From assembly GCA_016185185.1 (NCBI GenBank), contig JACPOD010000065.1:1-46361 (forward strand): a stretch of 46,361 bases of DNA. Reading direction: 5' to 3'. The position numbers and the translations under genes were made by a program. The number at the start of each line of letters is the position of its first letter. Position 1 is the first letter of the stretch. Below, one piece after another: positions 1 to 10,260 of this stretch. Below the pieces are notes generated by a model that searched no databases, had not been told where the DNA came from, and was given only the letters and a program-made list of their open reading frames with translations. The stretch is from Sphingobacteriales bacterium. GTDB lineage: Bacteria; Bacteroidota; Bacteroidia; Chitinophagales; Chitinophagaceae.

Positions 1-1
1 T

Positions 2-2719
2 GATGCAGGATGTGCTGGTGACGGTGATTATAACGAATTTAGTATGTATCTCGATAGCCAAACCAGGGCAAATGATGCATTATTACATGTTTTTGCAGCA
101 GGCAATGATGGTTTATTAACCTGTTCACCATATCCTTTACGATATGCAACGATAAAGAGTGGGTGGCAATGTTCTAAAAATGTTTTGGATGTGACAAATG
201 GTCTTGGTTTTTTGCAAATAATTGCTTCAACTTCCAGTCGTGGCCCTGTAAGTGATGGCAGAATAAAACCAGAGATTGCTGCTGCAGGTAATGATGTAAG
301 AACAACGTTTACCAATAATACCTATAACCGGGGTTTTGGAACGAGTATAGCAGCACCTGCTGTAACTGGGGTGTTAGCTTTACTTACCGAAAGATATAAG
401 CAACTGCACGGAAATGCTAATCCTAAAGGAGCACTATTAAAAGCATTGCTTTGTAATAGTGCTGATGATATGGGTAGCCCCGGACCAGATTTTGTAGCAG
501 GTTATGGATGGATGAATGCAAAAAAAGCAGTGGAGGATATGGAAGCAGGCCAATATATATTTGGTTCGCTTTCTAATGGACAAACGGCAACACATACTAT
601 TAATGTTCCTGCTAATACTTCGGTTCTTAAAGTAATGCTTTACTGGAATGATGCACCGGCAAGTCCTGCTTCTTCTGCTTATTTAGTAAACGATTTAGAC
701 CTCGTTGTTAAAAACGGGGGTACTGATTATCTTCCCTGGATATTAAATCCCTCACCGGCAGGGGTAACCAATAATGCTACGACTGGTACTGATCATCTTA
801 ATAATATGGAACAGGTTACCATTAATAACCCTTCCAGCGGTAGTTTTAATTTACAGGTGACTGGATTTTCAGTTCCTCAAGGTGCTCAGGATTACGTAAT
901 AACTTATGAGTTTATTCAATCCGGTATTGAACTCGAATATCCAAACGGTGGAGAGAAAATGCTCACAGATTCAGCTGAAACAATTTTCTGGAATGCATCT
1001 GATGGAAATACATCACCTTTTACGTTGGAATATTCTTCAGATAATGGGAACAACTGGACTGTTATTGATAATAATATTCCTTCAACCGCTAATTTATATA
1101 ATTGGGGATATTCAGGATTGGTTCCAACTGCACAGGCGTTAATGCGTATTTCAAGAAACAATACCTCCATAAAAGATCAAAGCGATAATGTATTTACTGT
1201 ATTGGGTAAACCTTCAGTAGCAATCAGTGTGGTGCCAACAAGCGGAGTGTGTACACTATCGAATTTTGATAATGATTTAAAACTATCGTCCATTGTAAAT
1301 CCATCTAATGGGCGAAAATTTACTTCCACTGCTTTAAGTGCTGCACAGGCCATTACTGTATCTATTAAAAACATGGATAATAGTATTTCTACAAATAATT
1401 ATACTGTTTCATACAGGGTTAACGGAGGAGCAATAGTAACAGAAACCCCCGGTATAACTATAAATGCACAACAAACACTCAATTATAATTTTACCACGCC
1501 ATTTGATTTTTCTACAGAGGGCAGTTATAATATTGAAGCATGGGTAAAACAAACCGGTGACACAAGAATGGCTAATGATTCAGCCGTTAAAACGGTAAAA
1601 CAACTTTTTAATAACCCGGTAACGCTGCCATTTGCAGAAGGTTTTGAAACGGCTGTTGCTGCTGCTTATCAAACTGCCACTACAGGGTTAAATGGATTGG
1701 ATCGTTGCGATTTTACAGGCAATAATACAAACAGCCGGGCCAGAACCTATGTTACTTCAGACTTTGCACACAGCGGATCAAAGTCTGTTACACTCGATGC
1801 GGTAACAAATTTTCTTGTCAGTACGCAAAGCAATCTTATTACAACAGTTAATCTTTCTAATTACTCTGCTTCACAAGGATTACGATTAACATTCTTTTAC
1901 CGTGATCATCAGCAATCAAATGATGTAAACAATTTTGTCTGGATAAGAGGTAATGATACTCAACCCTGGATAAAAGCGTATGACCTTAACCAATCAATTG
2001 TAAGAAACGGGCAATACCTTTTTGTAAGAGACATTAATGTTACGGAAATTTTGAATGGAGCCGGTCAAACACCATCTTCCAGTTTCCAGATAAAATTTGG
2101 TGAAGGTGGATTAACCTCTGCCAATAATTCTTTCTATAGTGCAAATGATAATGATCTGGATGATGGCTACACCTTTGATGATGTTACGCTGGCTGTTGCC
2201 ACGAATGACCTGGTAATGCAGGCGGTTACCTCACCCGGTAAATTTAATTGCGGGTTAACAAATGCCACTTCTTTAACCGTTTCAATAAAGAACACCAGCA
2301 GTAATCCCTTTACAAATATTCCTGTTTCCTATCGTATTAATGGTGGAACAATTGTAACCGAAAATGTGCCGAATGTTCCGGCTAATACTACTACCAGTTT
2401 CACGTTTGCAACAACAACTGATTTAAGCACACCGGCAACGTATCAGCTGGATGTATGGATTAAAAACCCAAGCGATGATTTTCCTTTGAACGATAGTATA
2501 ACAGGATTCCCGTTGGTTAATAATTTTACGGTAAATACATTTCCTTATTATGAAGGTTTTGAAAATGGCAAAGGTTTCTGGTATTCTCAACCCGGTAATT
2601 CATCATGGGAATGGGGTACTCCTGCCGGAACCATTATCAATAAAGCTGCGAATGGTATCCAGTGCCGATATTCCTGTAACTACTTCATCTGTCAGATTCA
2701 GATTTGTTTTTTTCAGTGA
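2..2719 (+). CDS. Subtilisin-like (S8) secreted protease, N-terminal part; 5'-truncated by window edge and disrupted at its 3' end
   Basis: The frame is open from base 2, so the start and the catalytic Asp and His lie outside the window. Counting from the first Met at 44, the oxyanion-hole Asn is in FAAGNDG (about residue 20) and the catalytic Ser is in GFGTSIAAP (about residue 101), which is the S8 family signature. A beta-sandwich resembling a proprotein-convertase P domain follows (about 175-285). Then come two mutually similar Ig/CARDB-like units (about 440-540 and 745-840; VSYRVNGG and VSYRINGG), each leading to an FxEGFE motif. The start of a MAM/lectin-like module (NSSWEWGTPAG) is the last sensible sequence. 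From about 2656 the reading becomes meaningless and stops at 2719, while the expected continuation resumes in another frame. The family acts outside the cell on proteins. The S8 identification is firm; substrate unknown. Confidence 0.9.
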   Translation, partial: DAGCAGDGDYNEFSMYLDSQTRANDALLHVFAAGNDGLLTCSPYPLRYATIKSGWQCSKNVLDVTNGLGFLQIIASTSSRGPVSDGRIKPEIAAAGNDVRTTFTNNTYNRGFGTSIAAPAVTGVLALLTERYKQLHGNANPKGALLKALLCNSADDMGSPGPDFVAGYGWMNAKKAVEDMEAGQYIFGSLSNGQTATHTINVPANTSVLKVMLYWNDAPASPASSAYLVNDLDLVVKNGGTDYLPWILNPSPAGVTNNATTGTDHLNNMEQVTINNPSSGSFNLQVTGFSVPQGAQDYVITYEFIQSGIELEYPNGGEKMLTDSAETIFWNASDGNTSPFTLEYSSDNGNNWTVIDNNIPSTANLYNWGYSGLVPTAQALMRISRNNTSIKDQSDNVFTVLGKPSVAISVVPTSGVCTLSNFDNDLKLSSIVNPSNGRKFTSTALSAAQAITVSIKNMDNSISTNNYTVSYRVNGGAIVTETPGITINAQQTLNYNFTTPFDFSTEGSYNIEAWVKQTGDTRMANDSAVKTVKQLFNNPVTLPFAEGFETAVAAAYQTATTGLNGLDRCDFTGNNTNSRARTYVTSDFAHSGSKSVTLDAVTNFLVSTQSNLITTVNLSNYSASQGLRLTFFYRDHQQSNDVNNFVWIRGNDTQPWIKAYDLNQSIVRNGQYLFVRDINVTEILNGAGQTPSSSFQIKFGEGGLTSANNSFYSANDNDLDDGYTFDDVTLAVATNDLVMQAVTSPGKFNCGLTNATSLTVSIKNTSSNPFTNIPVSYRINGGTIVTENVPNVPANTTTSFTFATTTDLSTPATYQLDVWIKNPSDDFPLNDSITGFPLVNNFTVNTFPYYEGFENGKGFWYSQPGNSSWEWGTPAGTIINKAANGIQCRYSCNYFICQIQICFFQ

Positions 2720-3590
2720 TCCATTTGTGTCTTATGAGGGAGTTGGTATAGATGACATCCATATTTTTGATAAAGCACCCGTATATACCGGGCCAGAAAA
2801 TCCAAAAGAAATTATAAAAAATGTTTCCGGTACTAATTGGATTCATTTTAGTGATGTTACTGGTAAACGGATTGCCTCTATTAACCCCAATGGTCAAAAT
2901 TTGGGAAGCACCAGCGTTAAAGTATTTATTAACGATACTTCTTCAGTTCGTAACAATAACAAGCATTATTATCTTGACAGGAATATTGTTGTTAAACCAA
3001 CTAATACACCGGTAACATCCGTAAAACTCAGGTTTTATTTTACTGACCAGGAATCAGAATATTTATTAGGAGCAGGTGGGTGCGATACTTGCAGCAAACC
3101 AACTTCTGCCTATGACTTAGGGGTAAACAAATATTCTTATGGACCGGAAGAAGATGGTACGCTGGATGATAACCATACTAATAATTATGTATTTATTATC
3201 CCGGATAGTGTAGATATTATTCCATACGATAATGGATATTATGCAGAATATAATGTAAGCAGTTTTTCAGAATTTTGGTTAAATGAAGGCGGTGTATTTA
3301 AGGATACGGGATTAATAACTGCGATTGATGATCCGGAAAATATTGCTGCAGGTTTTGCAGTATATCCCAGTCCGGCAAAAGGAAAGTTGTATGTGTCTTT
3401 TAAAAACCCATTGGTTAAAATTGCATACCTAAAGGTTGTTGATTTGCTGGGCAAAATAATTATTGTTCAACAAAACCCGCAGTTACAAAACGGCGTAGAT
3501 ATAAGCAGGTTAACCCCGGGAATTTATTACTTACAGGTGGCTGATGAAAAAACAAGGAAAACAGTGACTAAGAAATTTATGGTTAAATAA
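2652..3590 (+). CDS. C-terminal part of the same S8 protease, with T9SS sorting domain (out of frame with the N-terminal part)
   Basis: Sensible sequence begins at about 2652 (MVSSADIPVT), one frame away from the upstream part. It continues VRFRFVFFSDP ... YEGVGIDDIHIFD, the typical end of the MAM/lectin-like module whose beginning is in the upstream frame. Roughly 100 residues normally found between these two landmarks are absent, so the junction is a deletion and not a one-base slip. An open stretch in this frame starts at 2550, but 2550-2651 does not look like protein. The C-terminus (about 3360-3590: YPSPAKGKLYV ... DLLGKIII ... DISRLTPGIYYLQV ... KKFMVK) is a T9SS type A sorting domain, which directs the mature protein across the outer membrane. 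If the junction is real the gene is a pseudogene; if it is an assembly error these two entries are one intact protease. Confidence 0.8.
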   Translation: MVSSADIPVTTSSVRFRFVFFSDPFVSYEGVGIDDIHIFDKAPVYTGPENPKEIIKNVSGTNWIHFSDVTGKRIASINPNGQNLGSTSVKVFINDTSSVRNNNKHYYLDRNIVVKPTNTPVTSVKLRFYFTDQESEYLLGAGGCDTCSKPTSAYDLGVNKYSYGPEEDGTLDDNHTNNYVFIIPDSVDIIPYDNGYYAEYNVSSFSEFWLNEGGVFKDTGLITAIDDPENIAAGFAVYPSPAKGKLYVSFKNPLVKIAYLKVVDLLGKIIIVQQNPQLQNGVDISRLTPGIYYLQVADEKTRKTVTKKFMVK

Positions 3591-3796
3591 CCTTTTTAAA
3601 ATAGTTAAAAGAATTTGTACATCCTGTTCGGGATTTACAATTACCTGTTTACGTTAAAATTATCTTGACTGGGATGTTTGGGCTGTTTTTAATGAGCAAA
3701 AAATTATATATTGCTTACTGCGATTTTTATAGTTTAAAATAAATTCTCCGAAAGGATAATCTCATTAATAGTTTGGTGTAATAAAAAAATGCACAC

Positions 3797-6718
3797 ATGA
3801 AGAAAGCGTTAATTATTTCATTTTCTGCAATGCTTGTAATTGCCATTTTTACTTTTTTATACAAGAAATGGATTGCGTCAGATTCCTTTGATAAGGAATA
3901 CGCTGAAACAGAAAAGTTTGATGAATGGGCCAAAAGGGAAATGAATATTATGGGAACACCCATCACACACAAGATACCTGCGGATGCAAGGCTGAATGAA
4001 ATAAAAGCCGCAGAAAAAATTCCACTCAAGGGAATGTTTGCCCGGGGCGAAAACGTAAACAGTTATGTTGCTGCAGGTCCCAATAATTTTGGGGGAAGAT
4101 GCCGCGTTGTACAATATGATATCCGGTTTAATGGAACTACTAACCAGGTTTTAATAGCAGGAGGTGTTAATGGAGGAATTTTTAAATCAACAGATGGAGG
4201 GAGTACATGGGTATGGAAAGCAACTACGGGGTATAACAGTGTTACAACCATTGCACAGGATCCAAGAGGGAGTGCTAACAATCCAATTACAAACAAACCA
4301 TACAGTGATACATGGTATGCCGGAACAGGGGAGTTTAGTCCCAGCTCTTATGCTAATGGTGCTTTTTTGGTAGGCTTTGGAATGTATGTATCGGATGATA
4401 ATGGTGATACCTGGAAGCCTATGGGATTTACACAAGGAACAGCATCGGGATCACCCACCAACAACATTCATACATTTGATAATGCTTATGATATTATTAA
4501 CAAGATAGTAGTGCATCCCACAACGGGTGTTTTGTATGTATCAAGATATAGCAGTGTATTAAAAATAACCCGAAACAGTACTACTTATACTTCTAATACA
4601 GCTTTTACAAGAGCATCTGTTTTTCTGCCTTACCCGGCAAACGACATGTTCACTTCAAATACATTTACGGATATAGCTATTAAAAGCGATGGATCAAAAA
4701 TATTTTTAGCCTGGCAGGGATCAGATACAGCTACTGCTTCCTGGGGTACCCCCGGAACTTTATTAAAAGGGGTATGGGAAAGTACAACCGGTAATGCAGG
4801 TGAATGGCAAAAAGTTGGGGATCCTGTTATTTACCCTTCCTGGGGCAGTGCCGTTAGCCAGGGTAGAATTTCTATCGCATTGGCACCTTCCAATCAAAAC
4901 ATTATGTATGTGCTGGCAGAGAACCAGATTGATCAAACATCTGCTTCTCCACCAGAGGCTGATTTGTATAAAATAAATATGAGCACAGGAGGACCAGGCA
5001 CCTATAGCTTTACAAATTTATCAGCAAATATTCCGAATGGAACTGGTCAGAATTTTCGGGGCTTCCAGGCACAAAGTGGTTATAATTTATCTATTGCCGT
5101 AAAACCTGATGATCCCAATTTTGTAGTAATTGGCGGAACAAATGCCTATCGTTCCACCGACGGATTTGCAACTACAACAAATGTAAACTCCATAGGTGGA
5201 TATCAATATACCAATCAATCCGGCTTTGCATATCCTAACACACATCCCGATATTCATTGGTTTACGTTTCAACCGGGAAATTCAAGTACAATATTGATTG
5301 CATCTGATGGAGGAATTGCTAAAACAACAAATGTTTTACAAGCATCACCTTCTTATTCATCCCTAAACAATAATTTTCAAACGTATCAGTTTTATTTTGT
5401 TTCTATTGACCCCACTAATGGTCAAAATACTTTTATAGGAGGGGCGCAGGATAACAGTTGTGTCCTAAGAAATGGATTAAGCGGAACACCGGATAATTAC
5501 TTTTCATTTCTGGAAACAATTGGTGGCGATGGTACTTCTGTAGGTATTTCCAGCGTTAATGCAGGCAAAAAATATGTTTATTTAGGCACACAAAACGGAC
5601 AAATACGAAGATGCCAGCTATCGTTGGCTGATAATTCGGTAACAGTAGCACCCACATCCATAAAACCAACAGGTTCTACCAGCGACTTCATTACTTACTT
5701 TTATTTAAACCCTGATAATACGGAAGATCTTTATTATACTGGTTATACAGGAACATCTGCGAGCCCCACTCCCAAATTATACAGAACAAGTACTGCCTCC
5801 ACTGTTACAACCGGGAGCTGGACCGATATGACAGGTGTTTCCACTTCAATTGGTACAGGCGTATTAATTAGTTCTTTAGCCACTACAAGGGGTGCGTATA
5901 CGAATAGTCATAATTTGTTTATTGGTACAGCTGATGGAAGAATTTTCAGGGTTGCAGATCCCAGAAATACATCCGCAGCAACTGTACCTGTTGAAATAAC
6001 CCCGGTTGGAACTGCCAGTGGTAATATCATTGATATTGCAGTTAATCCACGTAATGATGATACGTTAATGGCAGTGGTTTCAAATTATAAAGATGAATTT
6101 GGAAATGATATGCCCAGTATATGGGTTACAGGTAATGCAAAATCAGGGCTGCCAACATGGACACAAGTAGAAGGTAATATTGCTCCCTTCTCTATGCGTA
6201 GCTGTGAGATTGTTGTAAAGTCTGCCGGGGTAGAATATTATGTAGGAACTTCTATTGGGCTATATAGTACAACTGCTTTGAATAGTACAAGCACTGTGTG
6301 GGTAAAGGAAGGGGCTGGCACTGCGCTTGAAAATGCGGTTGTATCAGGTTTATCTTTACGTACTTCCGATAATACTTTGCTGGTTGGTACACATGGCAAT
6401 GGAATGTTTTATACGTCTATTGGTTCAGTTGGCACAGGAGTTAATGATCCGGTAAGAAACGATAAGAACTTTATTAAATCGATATTTCCAACATTAGTAA
6501 CAGAGCGCATTAATATACGAACAGGAACACTTACTTCTGTGAAAAAACTCGATATCCGTATTTTTAATACAACAGGTCAGCTGTTGCTTAGAAAAGAAGA
6601 AGGGTACCGGGACTTATCGGTTGACATTAGCAGGCTTGCTGCAGGTTCCTATTTTATAAGTATTGCCAGCGGAGATTATAAATATCAAACGATAGAACAG
6701 TTTGTAAAAGCAAGGTGA
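3797..6718 (+). CDS. Secreted Asp-box beta-propeller (sortilin/VPS10-like) protein with T9SS sorting domain, copy 1
   Basis: 973 residues. A hydrophobic N-terminal segment (about residues 4-22) acts as signal peptide or anchor. BNR/Asp-box motifs (SxDxGxTW) occur at FKSTDGGSTW (about 129-138), YVSDDNGDTW (about 197-206) and, degenerate, YRSTDGFAT (about 450). A GGAQDNS motif lies mid-protein and GTHGNGMFYT near the end of the propeller. This is the pattern of large sortilin-like or glycosidase-like propellers in Bacteroidota exoproteins; no catalytic residues can be assigned. The last 80 residues (SIFPTLVTERINI ... VDISRLAAGSYFISI ... FVKAR) form a T9SS type A sorting domain, so the protein is probably exported or surface-attached. 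It overlaps the next gene by 4 bases, implying co-translation. It is a clear paralogue of the gene at 7326. Enzyme or adhesin role unknown. Confidence 0.9.
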   Translation: MKKALIISFSAMLVIAIFTFLYKKWIASDSFDKEYAETEKFDEWAKREMNIMGTPITHKIPADARLNEIKAAEKIPLKGMFARGENVNSYVAAGPNNFGGRCRVVQYDIRFNGTTNQVLIAGGVNGGIFKSTDGGSTWVWKATTGYNSVTTIAQDPRGSANNPITNKPYSDTWYAGTGEFSPSSYANGAFLVGFGMYVSDDNGDTWKPMGFTQGTASGSPTNNIHTFDNAYDIINKIVVHPTTGVLYVSRYSSVLKITRNSTTYTSNTAFTRASVFLPYPANDMFTSNTFTDIAIKSDGSKIFLAWQGSDTATASWGTPGTLLKGVWESTTGNAGEWQKVGDPVIYPSWGSAVSQGRISIALAPSNQNIMYVLAENQIDQTSASPPEADLYKINMSTGGPGTYSFTNLSANIPNGTGQNFRGFQAQSGYNLSIAVKPDDPNFVVIGGTNAYRSTDGFATTTNVNSIGGYQYTNQSGFAYPNTHPDIHWFTFQPGNSSTILIASDGGIAKTTNVLQASPSYSSLNNNFQTYQFYFVSIDPTNGQNTFIGGAQDNSCVLRNGLSGTPDNYFSFLETIGGDGTSVGISSVNAGKKYVYLGTQNGQIRRCQLSLADNSVTVAPTSIKPTGSTSDFITYFYLNPDNTEDLYYTGYTGTSASPTPKLYRTSTASTVTTGSWTDMTGVSTSIGTGVLISSLATTRGAYTNSHNLFIGTADGRIFRVADPRNTSAATVPVEITPVGTASGNIIDIAVNPRNDDTLMAVVSNYKDEFGNDMPSIWVTGNAKSGLPTWTQVEGNIAPFSMRSCEIVVKSAGVEYYVGTSIGLYSTTALNSTSTVWVKEGAGTALENAVVSGLSLRTSDNTLLVGTHGNGMFYTSIGSVGTGVNDPVRNDKNFIKSIFPTLVTERINIRTGTLTSVKKLDIRIFNTTGQLLLRKEEGYRDLSVDISRLAAGSYFISIASGDYKYQTIEQFVKAR

Positions 6719-7251
6719 TAAGAATAGATTATATAAGAAGTGCATTTTTTGTGGGGTTATTGTGGCTTGCTTTTACAGGGGCTGCACAAAACCCGTTTAA
6801 AAAAGGGTATGCTTATTCAAGAAACTTTGTTCCTGGCAGAGTAAAAGTAAAAGCGCAGCCGGGAGCCATTCCTTCTATAAAGAAACTAAGTGAGAAAACA
6901 GAATATTCTATCTTTATCCAGGGAAATTTTGATACAACTGTTGTAAAAATTTCAGCAGTTTGGATTAAGAATAAGAGATATAAAATATTGAGAAAAGAAA
7001 GAATTAATACCCCTTACACCGTTTTTACTGATCCCGTAAATAAAACAGCCCGTCAATTAGTTCCAAAAGTAAAAGAAGATGTAACCCTGCTTTGGCCCTC
7101 TTCCACCTCTGAGGAAACTGGTATAATAAAAAAAGAATTAATATCCCTTTTAGCAAAAAATAATGTTGTTATAGAAATTAATAGGGGTAATAAGGTTTAT
7201 TACGTTCCGGTTAAAAAAATCACCGTATTGCCATCAATGGAAGAAGTTTAA
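6715..7251 (+). CDS. Small secreted partner protein of propeller copy 1, function unknown
   Basis: 178 residues from a GTG start that overlaps the stop of the preceding propeller gene (GTGA), so the two are translationally coupled. An N-terminal signal peptide (RSAFFVGLLWLAFTGAAQ) predicts export. The mature part is basic and beta-rich. Two segments are shared with the partner at 10261: YSIFIQGNF...ISAVWIKNKRY here and YLFYLECWP...TAIWIKGIAY there, and near the C-terminus NRGNKVYYVPVKKI here and EWGNKAYYLAVKSV there. No sorting domain is seen, so it may stay in the periplasm or be held by another protein. I do not recognise the family. Its repeated position behind an Asp-box propeller suggests a chaperone, anchor or accessory role, which is inference only. 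Confidence 0.8.
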   Translation: MIRIDYIRSAFFVGLLWLAFTGAAQNPFKKGYAYSRNFVPGRVKVKAQPGAIPSIKKLSEKTEYSIFIQGNFDTTVVKISAVWIKNKRYKILRKERINTPYTVFTDPVNKTARQLVPKVKEDVTLLWPSSTSEETGIIKKELISLLAKNNVVIEINRGNKVYYVPVKKITVLPSMEEV

Positions 7252-7325
7252 TTTCATTGCTATTAACCATCTTCTTAAATTAGCTATCTTTTTTCTCCGA
7301 TAACCAGACTTATAAAAAAAACTGT

Positions 7326-10202
7326 ATGATCAGCACATCTTTGCTAAAAAGGGAAAATTTTATGTATTTGGCCGTAGTATCATTATTAATGATAAGCACA
7401 GGCTGTTACACAAAAAAGGAAAATAGCAAAAGAAAGTTCTTTTCGTTGCCAGAAGGCAAAGAATTGAAAAAAGAAGGGGGCAGAAAAAGACAGGAATATG
7501 AATTAAAATTATTACGTGATCCAAAAACGGGATTGATTCCTGTTGGCATCAGGGAAAAAGAATTAGCACTTTTTAAAACATTGCCTGCAAAAACAGATAT
7601 TAATTACAGGGGACAAGTAAATAATACTTACACAGCAGTTGGTCCAACACAAAATGGGGGGCGTACGAGGGCAGTAATGTTTGATATGAGGTATAACGGG
7701 ACCAGTAATAAAGTAATAATGGCAGGAGGAATTAACGGGGGCATTTTCAGAAGTGTAGATGGAGGAAGTACCTGGGGTTTTGTATCTCCTGAAAACGAAA
7801 TTCATAGTGTTAGTTGTTTTGCCCAGGATCCAAGACCCGGTTTCCAGGATATATGGTATGCAGGAACAGGTGGTGAAGTTGTAGGCGCATCTGCAGCTGA
7901 CCCTTCCAGTTTTTATGTCCCTGGTTTTGGAATCTTTAAATCAACAGACAATGGAGTTACATGGGCACGGCTAAATTCAACCAGCACGGGTGCTCAAACA
8001 CCACCATTACCGAGTAGTTTGCTTGATAATAATTTTGATATGGTGTATCGTATGCTTGTACATCCGGCAACGGGGAATGTATATGCTGCGATAAATAATA
8101 ATATTATGCGATCTGTGGATGGCGGTACTACATGGTCTGCCGTATTATCACCCAGTATAAGTGGTAATATTTTTGGTGGAATGACAGAATTGACAATTAA
8201 TGCAGATGGCAGTCGTTTGTTCGCAGCGTTTAGTGGAAGGGCATCAGACAGAAATATTGCCGGAGTTTTTACTTCCACAACTGGAAATTCGGGTTCATGG
8301 ACCCGCATTGCCGGTGGTGTAAATGGTTCAGCAGATTCTGTAGCCGGTTGGAAAGCTTATAACAATGCCACCAGTTTGGGTGAATATACAAGTGGCTGGG
8401 GCAGAGTTGTATTAGCAACGGCTCCTTCTAACAGCAATATTTTATATGTACTTTATTATAACAATTCTCAAGATGTTTCAAGTGGCATACCGGAAGCTGA
8501 CTTGTTTAAAGCGGATCTTACTGCTTTTCCAACCATTACCTGGAGCAACAACTCTGCTAATCTGATAGCCAAGCAGGATGGGATTACCAATGATGCATTT
8601 GATACACAAGGTGAGTATAATATGTGTTTGGCAGTACACCCCGACAATCCCTCGTTAGTAATTGCTGGTGGTGTCAATCTTTTTCGTTCATCAGATGGCT
8701 TTGCAACAAAAACAAACGTAACGTTTATTGGAGGTTATGAATCAACCACCTTCTCAGATCCAAACTTTGCGTCACATCCCGATCATCACTTTCTTGCTTT
8801 TGATCCTTCGGCTCATAACAGGTTAGTAGTAGCAAGCGATGGTGGACTTTATGCTACCAATAACGTTACGCTAACCAAGCCATCCTGGAATTTATTTAAC
8901 AGTCAATATCAAACGTTTCAATATTACCATATTTCAATTGATCCCGAAATTGGATCGCAGGCATTTGCCGGTGGTGCACAGGATAACTCAACCACATTCA
9001 GAGATATAAATGGTATTCTTGGAGCCCCTCTTCCTGATCCGAATGATCATTATATTATTATTGGAGGTGATGGCGGGGCTACGGGCTATTCTAAAAAAGA
9101 TGGTCTTGGCCAGCAATATTTATACGCTTCTGCACAACTGGGTAATATATACAGGTTAACTCTTTTTAGCCCTTTTACACTTACAGATATCAAACCAACC
9201 GGATCAACCGAAGGTCAATTTGTTACCTATTTCCATTTGGATGAAGACAATACAGAATTTTTATACTTTGTTATTGATAATATTTTATACCGAACAACCA
9301 GTGCTTCCACCGTTACTCCAGACAGCTGGGAAGAAGTTACAGGAGTAGAGGCACAGTTAACAGGCAGTATTTATTCAATGGCAACAACAAGGGGCACTTA
9401 TACAGCCAACAGTTATTTATTTATGGGAACAGATGACGGGAAAGTTTATCGTTTAAAAAACCCATCTGCTGTAGTCGCTTCTACACTGCCAACAAATATC
9501 ACCCCTTCCGGAATGACAGCAGGTTCTGTAGTAACAGATATTGCTGTTAATCCAAGAAACCAGGACACCGTTATGTGCGTAGCCAGTAACTATGGTGTAA
9601 AAAGTATTTTTTGGACCGGCAATGCAACTGCTGCAACACCAACCTGGCAATCAATAGAGGGTAATATCAGCTTGCCATCCATTAGAACTTGTGCCATCGT
9701 AACCAAAACAACTGGGGTGGAATATTATGTAGGAACTTCTATTGGATTATATAGTACCACAACGATAAACAGTACAGCTACCATTTGGACCAATGAAGGA
9801 TCGGGTATGCTTAAAACTTCAGTTGTAAATGACCTGGCATACCGCTGGCAGGATAATACATTATTGATAGGAACACATGGTAACGGTATGTTTGTTACAC
9901 AAATTGGTAATGCTGTTACCTCCATCGGTAATGTAATACGAAATGATAAAAATTTTATTAAGGCAGCATATCCAACACTGGCCAGTTCTCAATTATTATT
10001 TCAAACCGGTGGGTTAACAACAATTAAAAAAATACAGGTTGAAATCCTTACAGTAAACGGGCAACTGGTATATAAAGAATCATACCCCTACAGAGACGGA
10101 AGTATCCCGGTTAGCAGGCTGGCAAATGGTAATTATATTATAAATATTTCCAGTGATAACCGGAAGTATTTATTTACCCAGAAGTTTGTTAAAATAAATT
10201 AA
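7326..10202 (+). CDS. Secreted Asp-box beta-propeller protein with T9SS sorting domain, copy 2
   Basis: 958 residues, paralogous along its length to the product of 3797. The N-terminus has a hydrophobic segment ending ISTGC (about residues 13-27); the cysteine suggests a lipoprotein-type signal, but Ser at -3 fits the lipobox poorly. An alternative Met lies at 7362. Asp boxes: FRSVDGGSTW (about 140), FKSTDNGVTW (about 203), MRSVDGGTTW (about 260), and degenerate FRSSDGFAT (about 451). GGAQDNS and GTHGNGMF are shared with copy 1. The C-terminal 80 residues (AAYPTLASSQ ... LTVNGQLVYKE ... VSRLANGNYIINI ... KFVKIN) are a T9SS type A sorting domain. Copy 2 begins 74 bp after the first partner gene and is followed by its own partner gene, so a two-gene unit has been duplicated. 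Biochemical role unknown. Confidence 0.9.
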   Translation: MISTSLLKRENFMYLAVVSLLMISTGCYTKKENSKRKFFSLPEGKELKKEGGRKRQEYELKLLRDPKTGLIPVGIREKELALFKTLPAKTDINYRGQVNNTYTAVGPTQNGGRTRAVMFDMRYNGTSNKVIMAGGINGGIFRSVDGGSTWGFVSPENEIHSVSCFAQDPRPGFQDIWYAGTGGEVVGASAADPSSFYVPGFGIFKSTDNGVTWARLNSTSTGAQTPPLPSSLLDNNFDMVYRMLVHPATGNVYAAINNNIMRSVDGGTTWSAVLSPSISGNIFGGMTELTINADGSRLFAAFSGRASDRNIAGVFTSTTGNSGSWTRIAGGVNGSADSVAGWKAYNNATSLGEYTSGWGRVVLATAPSNSNILYVLYYNNSQDVSSGIPEADLFKADLTAFPTITWSNNSANLIAKQDGITNDAFDTQGEYNMCLAVHPDNPSLVIAGGVNLFRSSDGFATKTNVTFIGGYESTTFSDPNFASHPDHHFLAFDPSAHNRLVVASDGGLYATNNVTLTKPSWNLFNSQYQTFQYYHISIDPEIGSQAFAGGAQDNSTTFRDINGILGAPLPDPNDHYIIIGGDGGATGYSKKDGLGQQYLYASAQLGNIYRLTLFSPFTLTDIKPTGSTEGQFVTYFHLDEDNTEFLYFVIDNILYRTTSASTVTPDSWEEVTGVEAQLTGSIYSMATTRGTYTANSYLFMGTDDGKVYRLKNPSAVVASTLPTNITPSGMTAGSVVTDIAVNPRNQDTVMCVASNYGVKSIFWTGNATAATPTWQSIEGNISLPSIRTCAIVTKTTGVEYYVGTSIGLYSTTTINSTATIWTNEGSGMLKTSVVNDLAYRWQDNTLLIGTHGNGMFVTQIGNAVTSIGNVIRNDKNFIKAAYPTLASSQLLFQTGGLTTIKKIQVEILTVNGQLVYKESYPYRDGSIPVSRLANGNYIINISSDNRKYLFTQKFVKIN

Positions 10203-10260
10203 ATGGCGATGTATTGTTTATAAATATATGCAGATTTAATTTTTACTGCATCTTTAGTAT

